Of a stretch of DNA of 64,000 nt, positions 47,701-56,605 are shown piece after piece. The notes under the pieces were generated by a model that was not told where the DNA came from, did not search any database, and was given only the letters and a program-made list of their open reading frames with translations. Origin of the DNA: an uncultured Saprospiraceae bacterium (GTDB lineage Bacteria; Bacteroidota; Bacteroidia; Chitinophagales; Saprospiraceae); assembly GCA_938015435.1 (NCBI GenBank), contig CALLPN010000003.1:1-64000 (forward strand), in the 5' to 3' direction. Each line of letters opens with the position of its first letter. Position 1 is the stretch's first letter. The position numbers and the translations under genes were made by a program.

Positions 47701-50323
47701 GAGATCCGTAAATTCCTTCAGCAATATAAATACTATCCGTGCATCCCCAGTTATCGGTGACTGCAAGAGCTACATCATAAAATCTATTTTCTAATATTTG
47801 TACATAAAGTGACTCTTCTTCTGAATAAACTGAAGCGTTATCAAAATACCATCTGCGTTCTACAATTTCACCTAGTCGATCGATACTTTGATCTATTATC
47901 TGTGAAGAATCAGGAATACAAACGCCTTCGACTATTCCTGGGATCGCTGTTGCCTTGTTTACCAATATACTATCCATAATAATCATAGTGTCCTTACATC
48001 CATGGAAGTCGGTAACAATTAAACTAGGACCTAAAAAGAGACCACTTTGGGTATACATAATCGTAGGGTCCGTTACAGACAACGTGCTGTCAATTGTTGC
48101 CCCTGGAATTAAGTATTCTATGTACAGGTCATCTTGACTATCCCCGTCAATGTTTATCGTGAGCGGTGTGCATCCACGTGTAGTATCTAAGGTCATTATG
48201 GCCACAGGATCGGTGATAATAATAGTATCTGATCGGTAATGTTCGCAACCTGATTCGTAATTAATAGCATAATGATTGATAAAGTATCTACCACGATCAG
48301 GAAAGGTATATTGCTCTAGGTTAGTATTAAAGAAGGTATCTCTTTGAGTGGAAGATAATTCCACTTCCCAAAAAGCAGAATCTGCTCCAGTAGTGAAATC
48401 TTCTATTGTAACCGTATACGGATTATCACAATCATAATTGACCCTATACCTCACTCCTGGTTCTAATATATTAATATAATCCTCTTTGATAATCGTATTG
48501 CCACATCCATTATGATATGCGGTAAGTGAAATATCCCAACTTTTTGCTGTTGTTAAAAAAAGGCTAGGATTTTCTTCTGTCGATAAGGTATCTGTACCAT
48601 CTGTACCCCAGACCCACGCATCAGCAAAGTCACTAGTTATTGCTGTGAAAACCTTAGGCGTAAGAATACAATCTTCCAATGGTGTAGCCGTAAAATCAAC
48701 AGAAGGTGGATTTCCAACTTTTATATAATCTTCTATAAATACCGTGTCCTTACAACCTATTTCACTTTCTACAATAAGTTGAACATCATAACTTCCTGTA
48801 TCTGATATCATGAAGTTGGGATTCTCATCATTGAATGTCTGAATACCAAACCCTCCTAAAACTACGTCATCGTTACTAACTGTCCATTCCCAATTTACTA
48901 CATCAAGATTAGAAGATATATCGTCTTGCAAAGAGATAGCCAATGGTTGGCAACCTTTTAGTATTGCTTCTGGTAATTTCGCTTCAAACGTTTCTATAAT
49001 TACAGGAAAATCATCAATACTTGCAGTACAACCATTATCCGCTGTATAATTTAATACTACATTATAAGATCCACTTTGATTTACGAGTATTGACGTCGTA
49101 TCACCAAATAACAATTTATCCTCACCCAACCCTGTAATCTCCCAGGTGAAGGAACCTGGAGCACTTGCTTCAGCTGTCAATCCTAATTCAATAGGTAATG
49201 AGCAAGCAAATTGGTTTTCTACTTCTGCCGTAAGTGTAGGTTTAGGATTTATAAATACACATGGCTTAGTAACTGTATCAATACACTCACCGGAGTATCT
49301 TATCATCGTCACCTCAAAACAGCCTTCTGTCGAATATGTATGCCTAGGATTGTTATCTGTACTTGTCGTACCATCACCTAAATTCCAAAAAATACTATCA
49401 GACGCTATCTGTGATGTTTCAAAAAATGTAAGTTCAGTATCTTTACATGCACCAGCAGGCTCAACGCTAAAATCTGGTGCACTACCTGGGTTTATTAGAC
49501 TGGTTTCACGTACGGTATCTACGCATCCATTTTTTTCAATAGCTATCGTAATATCAAAGTTACCTATAGTGTCATATAAGATGATGGGTGGAGTAGGTCC
49601 ACTATATGTTTGTCCATTACCAAAGTCCCAAGAATATATTGTACTAGCATCTGGATTATTATTTGTGAACTGAACTTGCCACGGTAATTCACAACCACTA
49701 ATTACTTTAAACGTATAATCGATTGTCGGTTTAGGTAATACCATAACCGCACTATTATTGACAACTGTAGCAGTACAACCTTTATCATCTTTAATAAAGA
49801 GCGAAGCTGAATATGTTCCCGGCATTACATAAGTGCTCTGAATTACTGAATCTGGATTATCTAATATAACTAGGTTCGTAGATCCTCCTACATCCCAAAT
49901 CGCTTCGGTAATATCTCCATTTACAGAGTTACTTGTATTAGTAAAGTTTACTTCATGAATAGAACATCCTGAAGGCCGGTCTATTACAAAATTTGCAATT
50001 GGCTTTTCCCATAATATTACAAACCCTTCTCTGCATAAGGTATCCGTATTTCCTACTTCATCGATAGCAATGAGACAAATGTCATAACTTCCAGGATCTG
50101 TAAAGATAATACTTGGACTTTCTTTGTTGGCGTAGGTGCCTGCCAAATCCCATTCCAATTCTATAATTTCTCCTTCTGTACTACTAGACAGGTTTGTAAA
50201 AATCACTTCAGTACTTACACATGATCGTGTGACTGACGCACCAAAATCTACATTAATTTGTGTAAACCCTATAGGTGTCAGTAAAATATAAAAAACCGTA
50301 ATTAGAAATAATCTATTAGTCAA
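44720..50323 (-). CDS. Giant PKD-repeat protein with type B T9SS (gliding motility-associated) C-terminal domain
   Basis: The 1867-residue secreted protein starts with TTG at 50323, preceded by AGGAG at a good distance; a signal peptide follows (1-22, ending IGFTQ). Residues 25-1270 hold roughly 14-15 PKD/Ig modules (WDFGNGQTYSG, FWNLGDGTTSTDN, MWDFGDGITSTEA, VWNFGDNSGLSNAD, WTFGDGVSSNE). Residues about 1280-1700 hold four to five shorter modules with a CxDC core followed by TTEY or ESQYYV and GC.xxDS. The last about 94 residues are the CHU_C domain (FSPNGDGINDDFQV, LFDRWGNQVYFS, WNGNYRGQPITTGVYPYRI), which directs type IX export and surface attachment of type B cargo. It may act in adhesion or gliding; the ligand is unknown. 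Convergent with the trehalase-fold gene. Confidence 0.94.
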   Translation of the reverse strand: MTNRLFLITVFYILLTPIGFTQINVDFGASVTRSCVSTEVIFTNLSSSTEGEIIELEWDLAGTYANKESPSIIFTDPGSYDICLIAIDEVGNTDTLCREGFVILWEKPIANFVIDRPSGCSIHEVNFTNTSNSVNGDITEAIWDVGGSTNLVILDNPDSVIQSTYVMPGTYSASLFIKDDKGCTATVVNNSAVMVLPKPTIDYTFKVISGCELPWQVQFTNNNPDASTIYSWDFGNGQTYSGPTPPIILYDTIGNFDITIAIEKNGCVDTVRETSLINPGSAPDFSVEPAGACKDTELTFFETSQIASDSIFWNLGDGTTSTDNNPRHTYSTEGCFEVTMIRYSGECIDTVTKPCVFINPKPTLTAEVENQFACSLPIELGLTAEASAPGSFTWEITGLGEDKLLFGDTTSILVNQSGSYNVVLNYTADNGCTASIDDFPVIIETFEAKLPEAILKGCQPLAISLQDDISSNLDVVNWEWTVSNDDVVLGGFGIQTFNDENPNFMISDTGSYDVQLIVESEIGCKDTVFIEDYIKVGNPPSVDFTATPLEDCILTPKVFTAITSDFADAWVWGTDGTDTLSTEENPSLFLTTAKSWDISLTAYHNGCGNTIIKEDYINILEPGVRYRVNYDCDNPYTVTIEDFTTGADSAFWEVELSSTQRDTFFNTNLEQYTFPDRGRYFINHYAINYESGCEHYRSDTIIITDPVAIMTLDTTRGCTPLTINIDGDSQDDLYIEYLIPGATIDSTLSVTDPTIMYTQSGLFLGPSLIVTDFHGCKDTMIIMDSILVNKATAIPGIVEGVCIPDSSQIIDQSIDRLGEIVERRWYFDNASVYSEEESLYVQILENRFYDVALAVTDNWGCTDSIYIAEGIYGSRLDPKFSASDTILCTNYEINFSIDNTNQSVTNYMWDFGDGITSTEAIPIHTYTDEGVYTVCLTINDQYNCPRSFCKENYIVVANPVASFSGDPLFETCPPLITNFINTSINASTYVWNFGDNSGLSNADNPSHLYNEPGNFTVSLIASNSPQCADTLTLVDYIFVDGPNGSFEFTSDSSCLPLTITLVAIADEVYTFGWDYGNGETSISSTPGMTDTIVYQYENTGTFLPKMILSDGNGCIRDFSTDSIKVNSLFLDFVSDTDTSCVIPQEINLINQSVATDSNIEYKWEIIGLENYEFVSEDALFSIVDPGSYTVNLMAKGANCLDTITLDSQIHIGTIPSANFDFISDQVCEQITANFNNMSTNIYGDILEYSWTFGDGVSSNEVQGSHIYTDVTDINVSLTATSQFGCMDTYSEAFSILPNAVPSLPDDYSMCIGDSVLIEGAIVGSGVADMTLSWNTSFDLSCTDCLQPLANPIDTTEYIITALHSNGCGTMDTMIINVVPVLGPTLSLSMDTVVCDRDTAVVSITNFDNAQTYVWADSPTLSCSDCEFVSAYPEDDTHYSVTVFNQFGCFKTDSILVKVEREIPDFLIEERGICEGMSTTLTLVNDIINPLWQDDISLSCLGCFETIATPNESQYYYVDVNSLIGCDYRDSVYVTVVPTEALTTSDDGSICAGEQMILASSGVGDPRWTPTANLSSNEESITFGSPQETTLYTVTYTYDECIQSDSILIDVIYKADISAIGDTICQDEDAELIATGVVNSFTWLDEMGKVLSKTDTLIYATEVDQTLLVIGKLGLCEEDTVVVDIMVQPVIDVTLGKTDYELFINSAEVVDIEFDDDNDYTYSWSPSSGLSCDDCPDPKISDVGQAMEYILSVTDELSGCDMEYGINVRFINKCSDKAFYIPNIFSPNGDGINDDFQVLAERPEEFDEIRLFDRWGNQVYFSNDILGRWNGNYRGQPITTGVYPYRIDYTCTETGEQLYFYGDVTVVR

Positions 50324-50359
50324 AATCTCCTCTTCTTTGAATATTAAAAATGTTATCGC

Positions 50360-50385
50360 ACATTGCTAATTTTGATTAGCAATGT
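50360..50385. promoter_or_regulatory. Perfect 11-bp inverted repeat upstream of the PKD gene
   Basis: ACATTGCTAAT (50360-50370) and ATTAGCAATGT (50375-50385) are exact reverse complements around four bases (TTTG). It lies 37 bp upstream of the TTG start. It could be a 5' leader hairpin, which might stabilise or attenuate the message, or an operator. No T-tract in the coding direction argues against a plain terminator. Confidence 0.6.
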
Positions 50386-50539
50386 AAAATAATCTCAAAG
50401 GGATACTTCAACTGAATTAGTTGTTGGACCAAAGGTAGTTTAAAAAATACTAGGTAAAACCCCTATTTATTTTTCTTCGTATAGTTGCAGTAGAAAGGTG
50501 AAATCCAAGAAATTTTAATTTATAATATTGACTTGATAG

Positions 50540-50977
50540 TTACTTGAGTTTAGTCAAGTAATAATCTTCTTTGGCGCGCATAGTAATCTTCTCTGAATCA
50601 GAATAATCACCATAACCACATAAGTGTAATATTCCATGCGCAATCACTCGATAGAGCTCTGTAGTAGTAGAAACCTGATAAGATTTTGCATTATCAGTTA
50701 CACGATCTATACTGATATAGATATCTGATTGTATAGCTTTCTTGTTATTTGTAAGTGGGAAAGTGATAATATCGGTGTAGTAATCATGTTCAAGAAACTT
50801 CTTGTTGATGTCCAATAGATACTCATCAGTACAAAATATGTATTGGATCTTTTCTATTCCGCACTTCTCCTCCGCTACAAGGTTTGTTAACCATTGTCGG
50901 ATATTATCAGAGCACTCTAATTGATATTTTATATCCGCTTCAAAAAATTCTATGTTATGATCTATCGTCTCATCCAT
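50540..50977 (-). CDS. ybeY: Endoribonuclease YbeY (rRNA maturation factor)
   Basis: YbeY processes 16S rRNA ends and takes part in ribosome quality control. The 145-residue protein has the metal-binding stretch HGILHLCGYGDYSD near 113-126, with His113 and His117. The third ligand, His in E. coli (GYDH), is replaced by Asp, as I know from other Bacteroidota YbeY proteins (GYKD). It is last in a three-gene run with the RsbW-like and DUF4175 genes (24 and 62 bp gaps). Confidence 0.95.
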   Translation of the reverse strand: MDETIDHNIEFFEADIKYQLECSDNIRQWLTNLVAEEKCGIEKIQYIFCTDEYLLDINKKFLEHDYYTDIITFPLTNNKKAIQSDIYISIDRVTDNAKSYQVSTTTELYRVIAHGILHLCGYGDYSDSEKITMRAKEDYYLTKLK

Positions 50978-51001
50978 GAATAAAGGTAGATATAATTAAA
51001 A

Positions 51002-51406
51002 CTATGATACTTGTCCAAACCGCATTTGCACTGTGCAACCATTGTCTTGGTAATCAACGCTATCAGCTAAACTTTTAATTATAAATACTCCTCTTCCCCC
51101 ACAGCACTCTATAAACTCTTCAGTAGTGGGATCTGGTACATTATCTGGATCAAAGCCTAGTCCTTCATCCGTAACAGAAAAGACAACCCCTTGCTCACCT
51201 TCTGTCATATGGATTTTGACAAATTTACTTTCATCTTGTGCATTGCCATGTATGATAGCATTATTGACTGCCTCAGTAAGGCTAATCAGTATATCCGCAT
51301 ATCTCTCACTACAGATATGGTTCTTTTCGATGATCTCCTTAAGATAAGGTTCAATCATCGCAATATTGTTTGTTTTTGATTCGATTTTAAGTACAGCTTT
51401 ACCCAT
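51002..51406 (-). CDS. RsbW-like serine kinase/anti-sigma ATP-binding protein
   Basis: The 134-residue protein is a single GHKL ATPase domain. The N box is TEAVNNAIIHGN near 44-55, the G1 box DEGLGFDPDN near 79-88 and the G2 box GGRGVFIIKSLAD near 104-116. This is the anti-sigma factor kinase class (RsbW, SpoIIAB, BtrW), but no sigma-B-like factor or STAS antagonist is next to it. In Bacteroidota these small proteins often sit beside ybeY, as here. The target is unknown. Confidence 0.9.
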   Translation of the reverse strand: MGKAVLKIESKTNNIAMIEPYLKEIIEKNHICSERYADILISLTEAVNNAIIHGNAQDESKFVKIHMTEGEQGVVFSVTDEGLGFDPDNVPDPTTEEFIECCGGRGVFIIKSLADSVDYQDNGCTVQMRFGQVS

Positions 51407-51468
51407 ATATCGTCTACAAAATTTGTACTGTCATATTCGTTACTCTATGCAGTTCGTGTGTAAGTTTA

Positions 51469-54400
51469 CTAATTCGACTTTAATGCCTTGTAATATTCGT
51501 CTACTAGATATTTGTAATAAGGTCTAAGTTCAGGTGAGATAGATTTATACATTTCTATTTCTGCTTCACGTTTCTTCAAGTATTCCTGAAGTGATGGAGG
51601 CAGCTCTCGTTTCTTGTCTGCACCAGTCTCTGCTTTACGCTTATTGTCAAATTCTCTTTGTCTATCTGCTTTCTCAGCTTCTAAGAGTCTAGTGACTATA
51701 TCCTGCTGTCGTTTCAGCGTTTCATTATTAAGTTTTTTATTGACTAGGTCTATTTCAACTTTATTCATCTCATCGATGATTTCCTGTAGACCTCCGTCAG
51801 TTCCTTTTCCTTCTTCTTGTCTTTCTTTTTGAAGGTCTTGAAGTGCTTTTCTTAAAGCGGCTTGTTTAGCTGCCGCTTGTGCAAAGTCTTTAGCGCTTCC
51901 GCCTTTTCCGTTTTTCTGACCTTTGCCAATTTTATCCAACGATTTTTGCATGCCCTGCTGTCCTTCAGAAATCTTATCTGACGGTTTTCCTCCATCTTTT
52001 CCTTTTCCCTTTCCTTTTCCTCCTGGCTTATCACACATCTGACTTCCAGGCATACTCGCAGCTGCTTGTTGTTGCATCTGATCCATTGACTCTGCTAACA
52101 TTAGTGCTAGATCGTTGAGATTCGTCATCGTTCGACGTTGATGATCTTTAGATTGAGGTATTTGTCTCTCTTCAAGATATTCTAGAGATTCTTTGAAGTT
52201 AACTTTTACCTCTGCGACTTTCTCTATTACAAAACTCTGGATCTCAGTAACTCTATTACTAAGGGCAATTAAACTATCTTCTATAATCTCAAAATCGTCT
52301 TTAAGTTTAAACTGGCCTTGTACTAATTCAACATATTTAGGCGTATTTGCCTTAGTTACATTGAGACTATTGGCAAGGCCCTCTTGATCAAACGAGACGG
52401 TAACAAGATTCTCCAACAACTGTCTGATGGCTTTAATATCTTCCTCCGCTTGCTCCGAATCCCCTGACTCCATACTAGATTGCAAACTTCCTGCCATTTC
52501 TTTCATCTTACCAGCAGCACTCTTTTGAGATTTAGAAGCACCTTTACTATCGCTTCCTTTCATCTGCTCTTGACTCTCTTTCTGTTCTTCTTGGATCTCA
52601 TCCACCTTCTCTTGATTCTCTTCTTTATCACCCATATCTTTAGGCGTCTCTAACTCTTCATTTTTCTTTTCGAGATCATCCATCTCTTTTTCAATATCCT
52701 CCATTTCCTCATTCAACTTTTCTTGCTCTTTTTGAAGTTCGTCAGTTGGCTTCTTTTCTTCTTCTGTATCTTTGGCTAACTCTTCTTGCTTCTCCGCTAA
52801 CTCTTCTAGCTTCTCGATCAACTCATTCATTTCCTTTTCTACTTCCAAAGTTTTATATAACTCAAGTAGACGATCCATTTCTTGCTCCACGGTTTCATTG
52901 TCCATCTCAAACTGTTCCATCATCTCCAGCGCACTATCCTTCTCTAGTTCCTGCATCAGATCTTGAATCTTATCCATCAACTCCTGCTTCTCTGGATCTA
53001 GAGCTTCTTCCATCATTTGCTGTAGCTGCTCTTGCTTCTTTTTTATCTCTTCCTTCTGTTCCTCAAACTCTTCTTGCTTCTTCATATTCTCATCGAGCTT
53101 ATCTTTAGCCTCTTGAAGTTTTTCTTGAATCTCCTTTTGTTTTTCGAGAAGTTTTTCGAGCTCTTCTTTATCCTGCCAGTCAAGCTCTTTTTTAGTCAAC
53201 AGTTTTTCTCTCAGCTTCTTAAACTCTTCTTGCATTTTCTTGGCATTCTCAGAAGCCTTCTTCAGGTTTTCTTTTATTTCTTCCTCATTGAGTTGTTCCT
53301 CTTCTTTAAAATCTTCTAACGTTGGCTTCTCAAAATTCATCAAACCAGTCTTCGCTGTCTTACTACCATTCACAGAATCGTTATCGGATACTTGAAAATA
53401 ATACGTTAACTTATCGCCTGGTACTAGTCCAAGTTCGTTGACATCCAACATATGATCATACTGCAGTTCCTTGACCTTTGGGTTGCTAAGATTAACCACT
53501 TCAGTTTTCTTATTCCTACCATCCTTATCTACTATCGTATAATGAAAGTTAAGTGTGTTAATTCTATAGTCATCAGATGCCGTACCTACAAAATACATAA
53601 TGTTGTTCTCCGTACTATCTTTGAATTGTTCTACACTGATCGTTGGGTGTTGATCTTTTACAACATTGATAGCATAGCTGATAGAGTCCGGCATCGGTAT
53701 CTGCAGATTGCTCATATAAAGCATGTATCTACTATCTCGTCTAAGCTTCTTTGCGTATCGATAATAGTTTTCATCCTTACGCTCAGTAGAAACTAGATCA
53801 CCACTCCCAAATTTAAGAGAAATGTCGTCCGTATATTTAGTGTTGAATTCCCAGACCGCTTTGGTTCCTTCCGGCACTGACATATCACCTATATTACGAA
53901 GCGTTTCGTCCTTACGTCCGATGTAATTAGGGTAGTCGAGTTTTATAGAAAAATCACTAAGGTTGGGTTTTCTTAATATTTTGAGCGTATTGATATCATC
54001 AGTCACAGAACCAGAAAACACTCTAAATTCTGTATCCTTCTGTACATTACGGAAGTCGTAACTAAAACGATCGTTGGCTACCTTATTCATTTTATATTGA
54101 AAGCCATCCACCTCTATGAAACTCTCATTAGGAAGTACGGTTCCATCCACTATAACCTCTAAAGTGTAATCTTGATATTGAATTACTGTGTAGTCATTGT
54201 TCTGGACTTCAAATGAGAAAGGAGCCTCTCTCTCGAATTCCGTATCACTATTCATAATACGATAGGTACTGTCTTTAATGATACTCGGAGCCATAAATAT
54301 GATTCCCAAAAATATTAAGAATGGAGGTAGTGCATACTTTAGATATTGCCTGTTTTTTCCGAGATCAATTGCCGATTTAAAAGGTACCGGCTTAATTTCT

Positions 54401-54825
54401 AATGTTTTTTGTTCGATACTCGCATATAGAAGTTCCTTCTGTGATGAGGTCCCTTCTTGCTCTTTGAGTTGTAATACATTCAGTAGCTTATCCTGAACAC
54501 CAGTAAAATGATTGCCAATTATAGATGCTGCGTTCTGATGTGAAATAACACTACCTAACCTGAAATATTTTGTCAATGGGAGTAGTATCCAATAACCAAT
54601 GGCTACAATCGATATCGTTAAGAATCCCCAAAAAATGGCTTTCCTTACTCCCATATCGAAGTAAAAATTATGCTCTAGTATATTAAACAACAGAAACAAG
54701 CCCAATAAGAGAGCTAAGGAGTATAATCCACCCTTAATCAGTCGATTAATGTAGAACTTACGAATGAAGCTATCAAGCTTCTGTATTAAAAGGTTATAAT
54801 TGTCTGTCTGCATCTGCTTAACCAC
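51469..54825 (-). CDS. DUF4175 large membrane coiled-coil protein
   Basis: The 1118-residue protein has two N-terminal membrane segments (about 37-55, 65-85), a third near 165-185 (LPPFLIFLGIIFMAPS), and an extracytoplasmic beta-rich part (about 190-500). A very long Lys/Glu-rich coiled coil follows (about 510-800), then a Gly/Lys-rich low-complexity region (about 925-975: GGKGKGKGKDGGKPSDK) and a final helical segment. The architecture matches DUF4175 proteins of Bacteroidota, whose function is unknown. It leads a run with the RsbW-like gene and ybeY. Confidence 0.9.
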   Translation of the reverse strand: MVKQMQTDNYNLLIQKLDSFIRKFYINRLIKGGLYSLALLLGLFLLFNILEHNFYFDMGVRKAIFWGFLTISIVAIGYWILLPLTKYFRLGSVISHQNAASIIGNHFTGVQDKLLNVLQLKEQEGTSSQKELLYASIEQKTLEIKPVPFKSAIDLGKNRQYLKYALPPFLIFLGIIFMAPSIIKDSTYRIMNSDTEFEREAPFSFEVQNNDYTVIQYQDYTLEVIVDGTVLPNESFIEVDGFQYKMNKVANDRFSYDFRNVQKDTEFRVFSGSVTDDINTLKILRKPNLSDFSIKLDYPNYIGRKDETLRNIGDMSVPEGTKAVWEFNTKYTDDISLKFGSGDLVSTERKDENYYRYAKKLRRDSRYMLYMSNLQIPMPDSISYAINVVKDQHPTISVEQFKDSTENNIMYFVGTASDDYRINTLNFHYTIVDKDGRNKKTEVVNLSNPKVKELQYDHMLDVNELGLVPGDKLTYYFQVSDNDSVNGSKTAKTGLMNFEKPTLEDFKEEEQLNEEEIKENLKKASENAKKMQEEFKKLREKLLTKKELDWQDKEELEKLLEKQKEIQEKLQEAKDKLDENMKKQEEFEEQKEEIKKKQEQLQQMMEEALDPEKQELMDKIQDLMQELEKDSALEMMEQFEMDNETVEQEMDRLLELYKTLEVEKEMNELIEKLEELAEKQEELAKDTEEEKKPTDELQKEQEKLNEEMEDIEKEMDDLEKKNEELETPKDMGDKEENQEKVDEIQEEQKESQEQMKGSDSKGASKSQKSAAGKMKEMAGSLQSSMESGDSEQAEEDIKAIRQLLENLVTVSFDQEGLANSLNVTKANTPKYVELVQGQFKLKDDFEIIEDSLIALSNRVTEIQSFVIEKVAEVKVNFKESLEYLEERQIPQSKDHQRRTMTNLNDLALMLAESMDQMQQQAAASMPGSQMCDKPGGKGKGKGKDGGKPSDKISEGQQGMQKSLDKIGKGQKNGKGGSAKDFAQAAAKQAALRKALQDLQKERQEEGKGTDGGLQEIIDEMNKVEIDLVNKKLNNETLKRQQDIVTRLLEAEKADRQREFDNKRKAETGADKKRELPPSLQEYLKKREAEIEMYKSISPELRPYYKYLVDEYYKALKSN

Positions 54826-55241
54826 GGGTTTTTATCGAACTATATCATAAACGAAAAGTCCGTCTCTATAATTCCAAAAATCGGAGATATTAGCGACATA
54901 TGCCAGTTTTAGAGAAGTATAATGTCTTAGTTATAACGATAATAGGTCAGATATAGTTATAATATGGGATTACAACCTTTAGAGGGAGACTCAGAAGGAC
55001 TAGATATCTCGATGTAAATAGAGAAAAGGCAAAGCCATAACAAGTAAAATTAATAGTAGCAGGTCAAGAAGTGATATTGGAATATAATGAGTACGCATGG
55101 TAATAACTCTTATGAATACAACAAAAGAATAAATACCTGAGAAACAACACCGATAAGAATACTAATAGAGATTAGTGTAATAGCGGTTAAATCAAATATT
55201 GTGAACTATGGGCGTTGTTAACTCAGGTCTTATGGTTCTTG
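54826..55241. other. Intergenic stretch without a supported gene
   Basis: A minus-strand ATG frame at 55000-55098 codes for 32 residues with one hydrophobic segment (LLDLLLLILLVMALPFLYL), and a second hydrophobic frame without a start codon lies just upstream of it. Neither has a ribosome-binding site or a recognisable family, so neither is called. The promoter of the DUF4175 gene must lie here, but none stands out. Confidence 0.4.
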
Positions 55242-55694
55242 TCAAAAATGATACGTTAATCCTACTCCGTTTGAAGTAGTTTTAATTTTTAGTTGTCCGT
55301 AGTTTTGTCCGCTTTCCTGTTGAATTTGTTTCAATGCCATCTTAATTCTTCGTTTACCTATCCAATATTCTATCACGCCGAATAATGCCGATATAATACT
55401 AGTTGCAGAAGCTGAAATCATCGCCATTCCTAAAAGTACTCTTGTTGGTGTGTCATCTGGATGTAAAGACTTAAATCTTAGATAAAAACCAACGTCTGCT
55501 CCAAGAATAACCAAACTGGCAATTGCATATGACTTTGCAGATTTAATGTTTTTTGATCCTTTACGATATAGATCAATATCGTGTTCTAAATAATTAAATA
55601 ATTCCTCTTGTCTTTTAGATTGATCGTCCTCTTTTTTTTGAGCAAAAGATGATAAATAAAAAACCATTAGTAATGCTGCCATAAGTACTTTCAT
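55242..55694 (-). CDS. Small secreted or membrane protein, paralogue A of a local family
   Basis: The 150-residue protein has a signal peptide (about 1-18, SSFAQ), a charged helix (RQEELFNYLEHDIDLYRKG) and two hydrophobic segments (about 53-72 and 85-107). A basic helix and the C-terminal strand GVGLTYHF complete it. It resembles the next gene and the one at 56606-57040 in length, order of parts and C-terminal motif (NG.G(L/F)...F). Family unknown to me. The gap to paralogue B is 12 bp. Confidence 0.82.
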   Translation of the reverse strand: MKVLMAALLMVFYLSSFAQKKEDDQSKRQEELFNYLEHDIDLYRKGSKNIKSAKSYAIASLVILGADVGFYLRFKSLHPDDTPTRVLLGMAMISASATSIISALFGVIEYWIGKRRIKMALKQIQQESGQNYGQLKIKTTSNGVGLTYHF

Positions 55695-55706
55695 GATTCT
55701 TAAAAT

Positions 55707-56171
55707 CTAAAAATTTAAAACCAATCCAAATCCATTATTTGTAGGTTGTAATTCCATTCCATATTTTTTTCCAACTTCCTGTTTAGCATAGTTCATTACA
55801 TCCTTTTTTTTTCCTTTACCTTTGAAATGTAATATAGTCCCTATTGTTCCTGTGATAGCTGAAGCTACGGAAGAGATAGCAAGAAGTGCTACCAAAAGTA
55901 TTAGATTTCCTATATTGTTTGTATCACTAGCCCCAAAAAAAATTAATACATCAGCTCCTAAAAAAACTAAGCTTGCAATACCCAGTTTTTTAGCTACAGA
56001 TAAGTTTTTCTGTCCACTCTTATAATGGCTATATAGGTCAATGTCGCTCTTAATAAAATTCAATAATTCTTGTTGCCTATTTTCTTTACTTTTATTAGTA
56101 TCAAAAATATTTTGTGCCTGTATTGAAATAGAACAAAAAAGTATTGATACGGCCGTAATTAGTAATTTCAT
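55707..56171 (-). CDS. Small secreted or membrane protein, paralogue B of a local family
   Basis: The 154-residue protein has a signal peptide (about 1-20, SISIQAQ), a segment QQELLNFIKSDIDLYSHY matching paralogue A, two hydrophobic segments (LGIASLVFLGADVLIFFG, about 64-81; LILLVALLAISSVASAITG, about 88-106), a basic helix (KGKGKKKDVMNYAKQEV) and the C-terminus NNGFGLVLNF. Its SLVFLGADV stretch pairs with SLVILGADV of paralogue A. Function unknown; it is transcribed with paralogue A. Confidence 0.82.
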   Translation of the reverse strand: MKLLITAVSILFCSISIQAQNIFDTNKSKENRQQELLNFIKSDIDLYSHYKSGQKNLSVAKKLGIASLVFLGADVLIFFGASDTNNIGNLILLVALLAISSVASAITGTIGTILHFKGKGKKKDVMNYAKQEVGKKYGMELQPTNNGFGLVLNF

Positions 56172-56291
56172 TTTGCTAAATATTTTGTAGTCATTTATAA
56201 TAATGATATCGATACAACTATCTTTTGGTATTTATTTTTCAAACTAATTTGAATGATAATGACATTTAATTTTGTCTGATTTTTCGCTGGA

Positions 56292-56513
56292 TTATATCAA
56301 TTCAATCTCGTTCATATTATTTAATGAGCATACTAAAGAAACACCACCATTTGTACCTTTTATTTTCCACTCCATTTTAATTATTCGTTCAATATTTTTA
56401 TTTATTAAAAACACAATTTTTTTTCTGGGTTTAGATTTGTTGTAATAAATAAGAACTACAGTTCCTGTATTGAATGCCAAAAATCCGGAAGCTAAAAATG
56501 CATATATCTATCG
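56292..56513 (-). pseudogene. Truncated fourth copy of the local paralogue family
   Basis: The open frame (IYAFLASGFLAFNTGTVVLI then YYNKSKPRKKIVFLINKNIE) keeps only the second hydrophobic segment, the basic helix and the C-terminal motif (IKGTNGGVSLVCSL). It matches the C-terminal halves of the other copies (NNGFGLVLNF). The signal peptide and first half are missing: an in-frame stop lies just upstream of 56513, and the only internal start is a TTG at 56480. It is most likely a decayed paralogue rather than a working gene. Confidence 0.65.
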
Positions 56514-56605
56514 TATATGTTAACCCGTGGCTTGTGTGTGCTGCTATATTTTAAACCAATAATATTGCTGCTAATTGTGTAAATTATAATTTCACTTTTC
56601 TTAGT

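Noticed and set aside
50540-50977. YbeY with Asp in place of the third metal-binding His
   Set aside because: Bacteroidota YbeY proteins normally have GYKD at this place, so it is a phylum trait and not a defect.
52746-53319. Leu/Ser-rich plus-strand frames opposite the DUF4175 coiled coil
   Set aside because: They are the antisense of Glu/Lys codon runs and have no independent support.
55000-55098. A 32-residue minus-strand hydrophobic frame, with a second open hydrophobic stretch just upstream
   Set aside because: The upstream stretch has no start codon, neither has a ribosome-binding site, and A-T-rich DNA readily gives hydrophobic frames.
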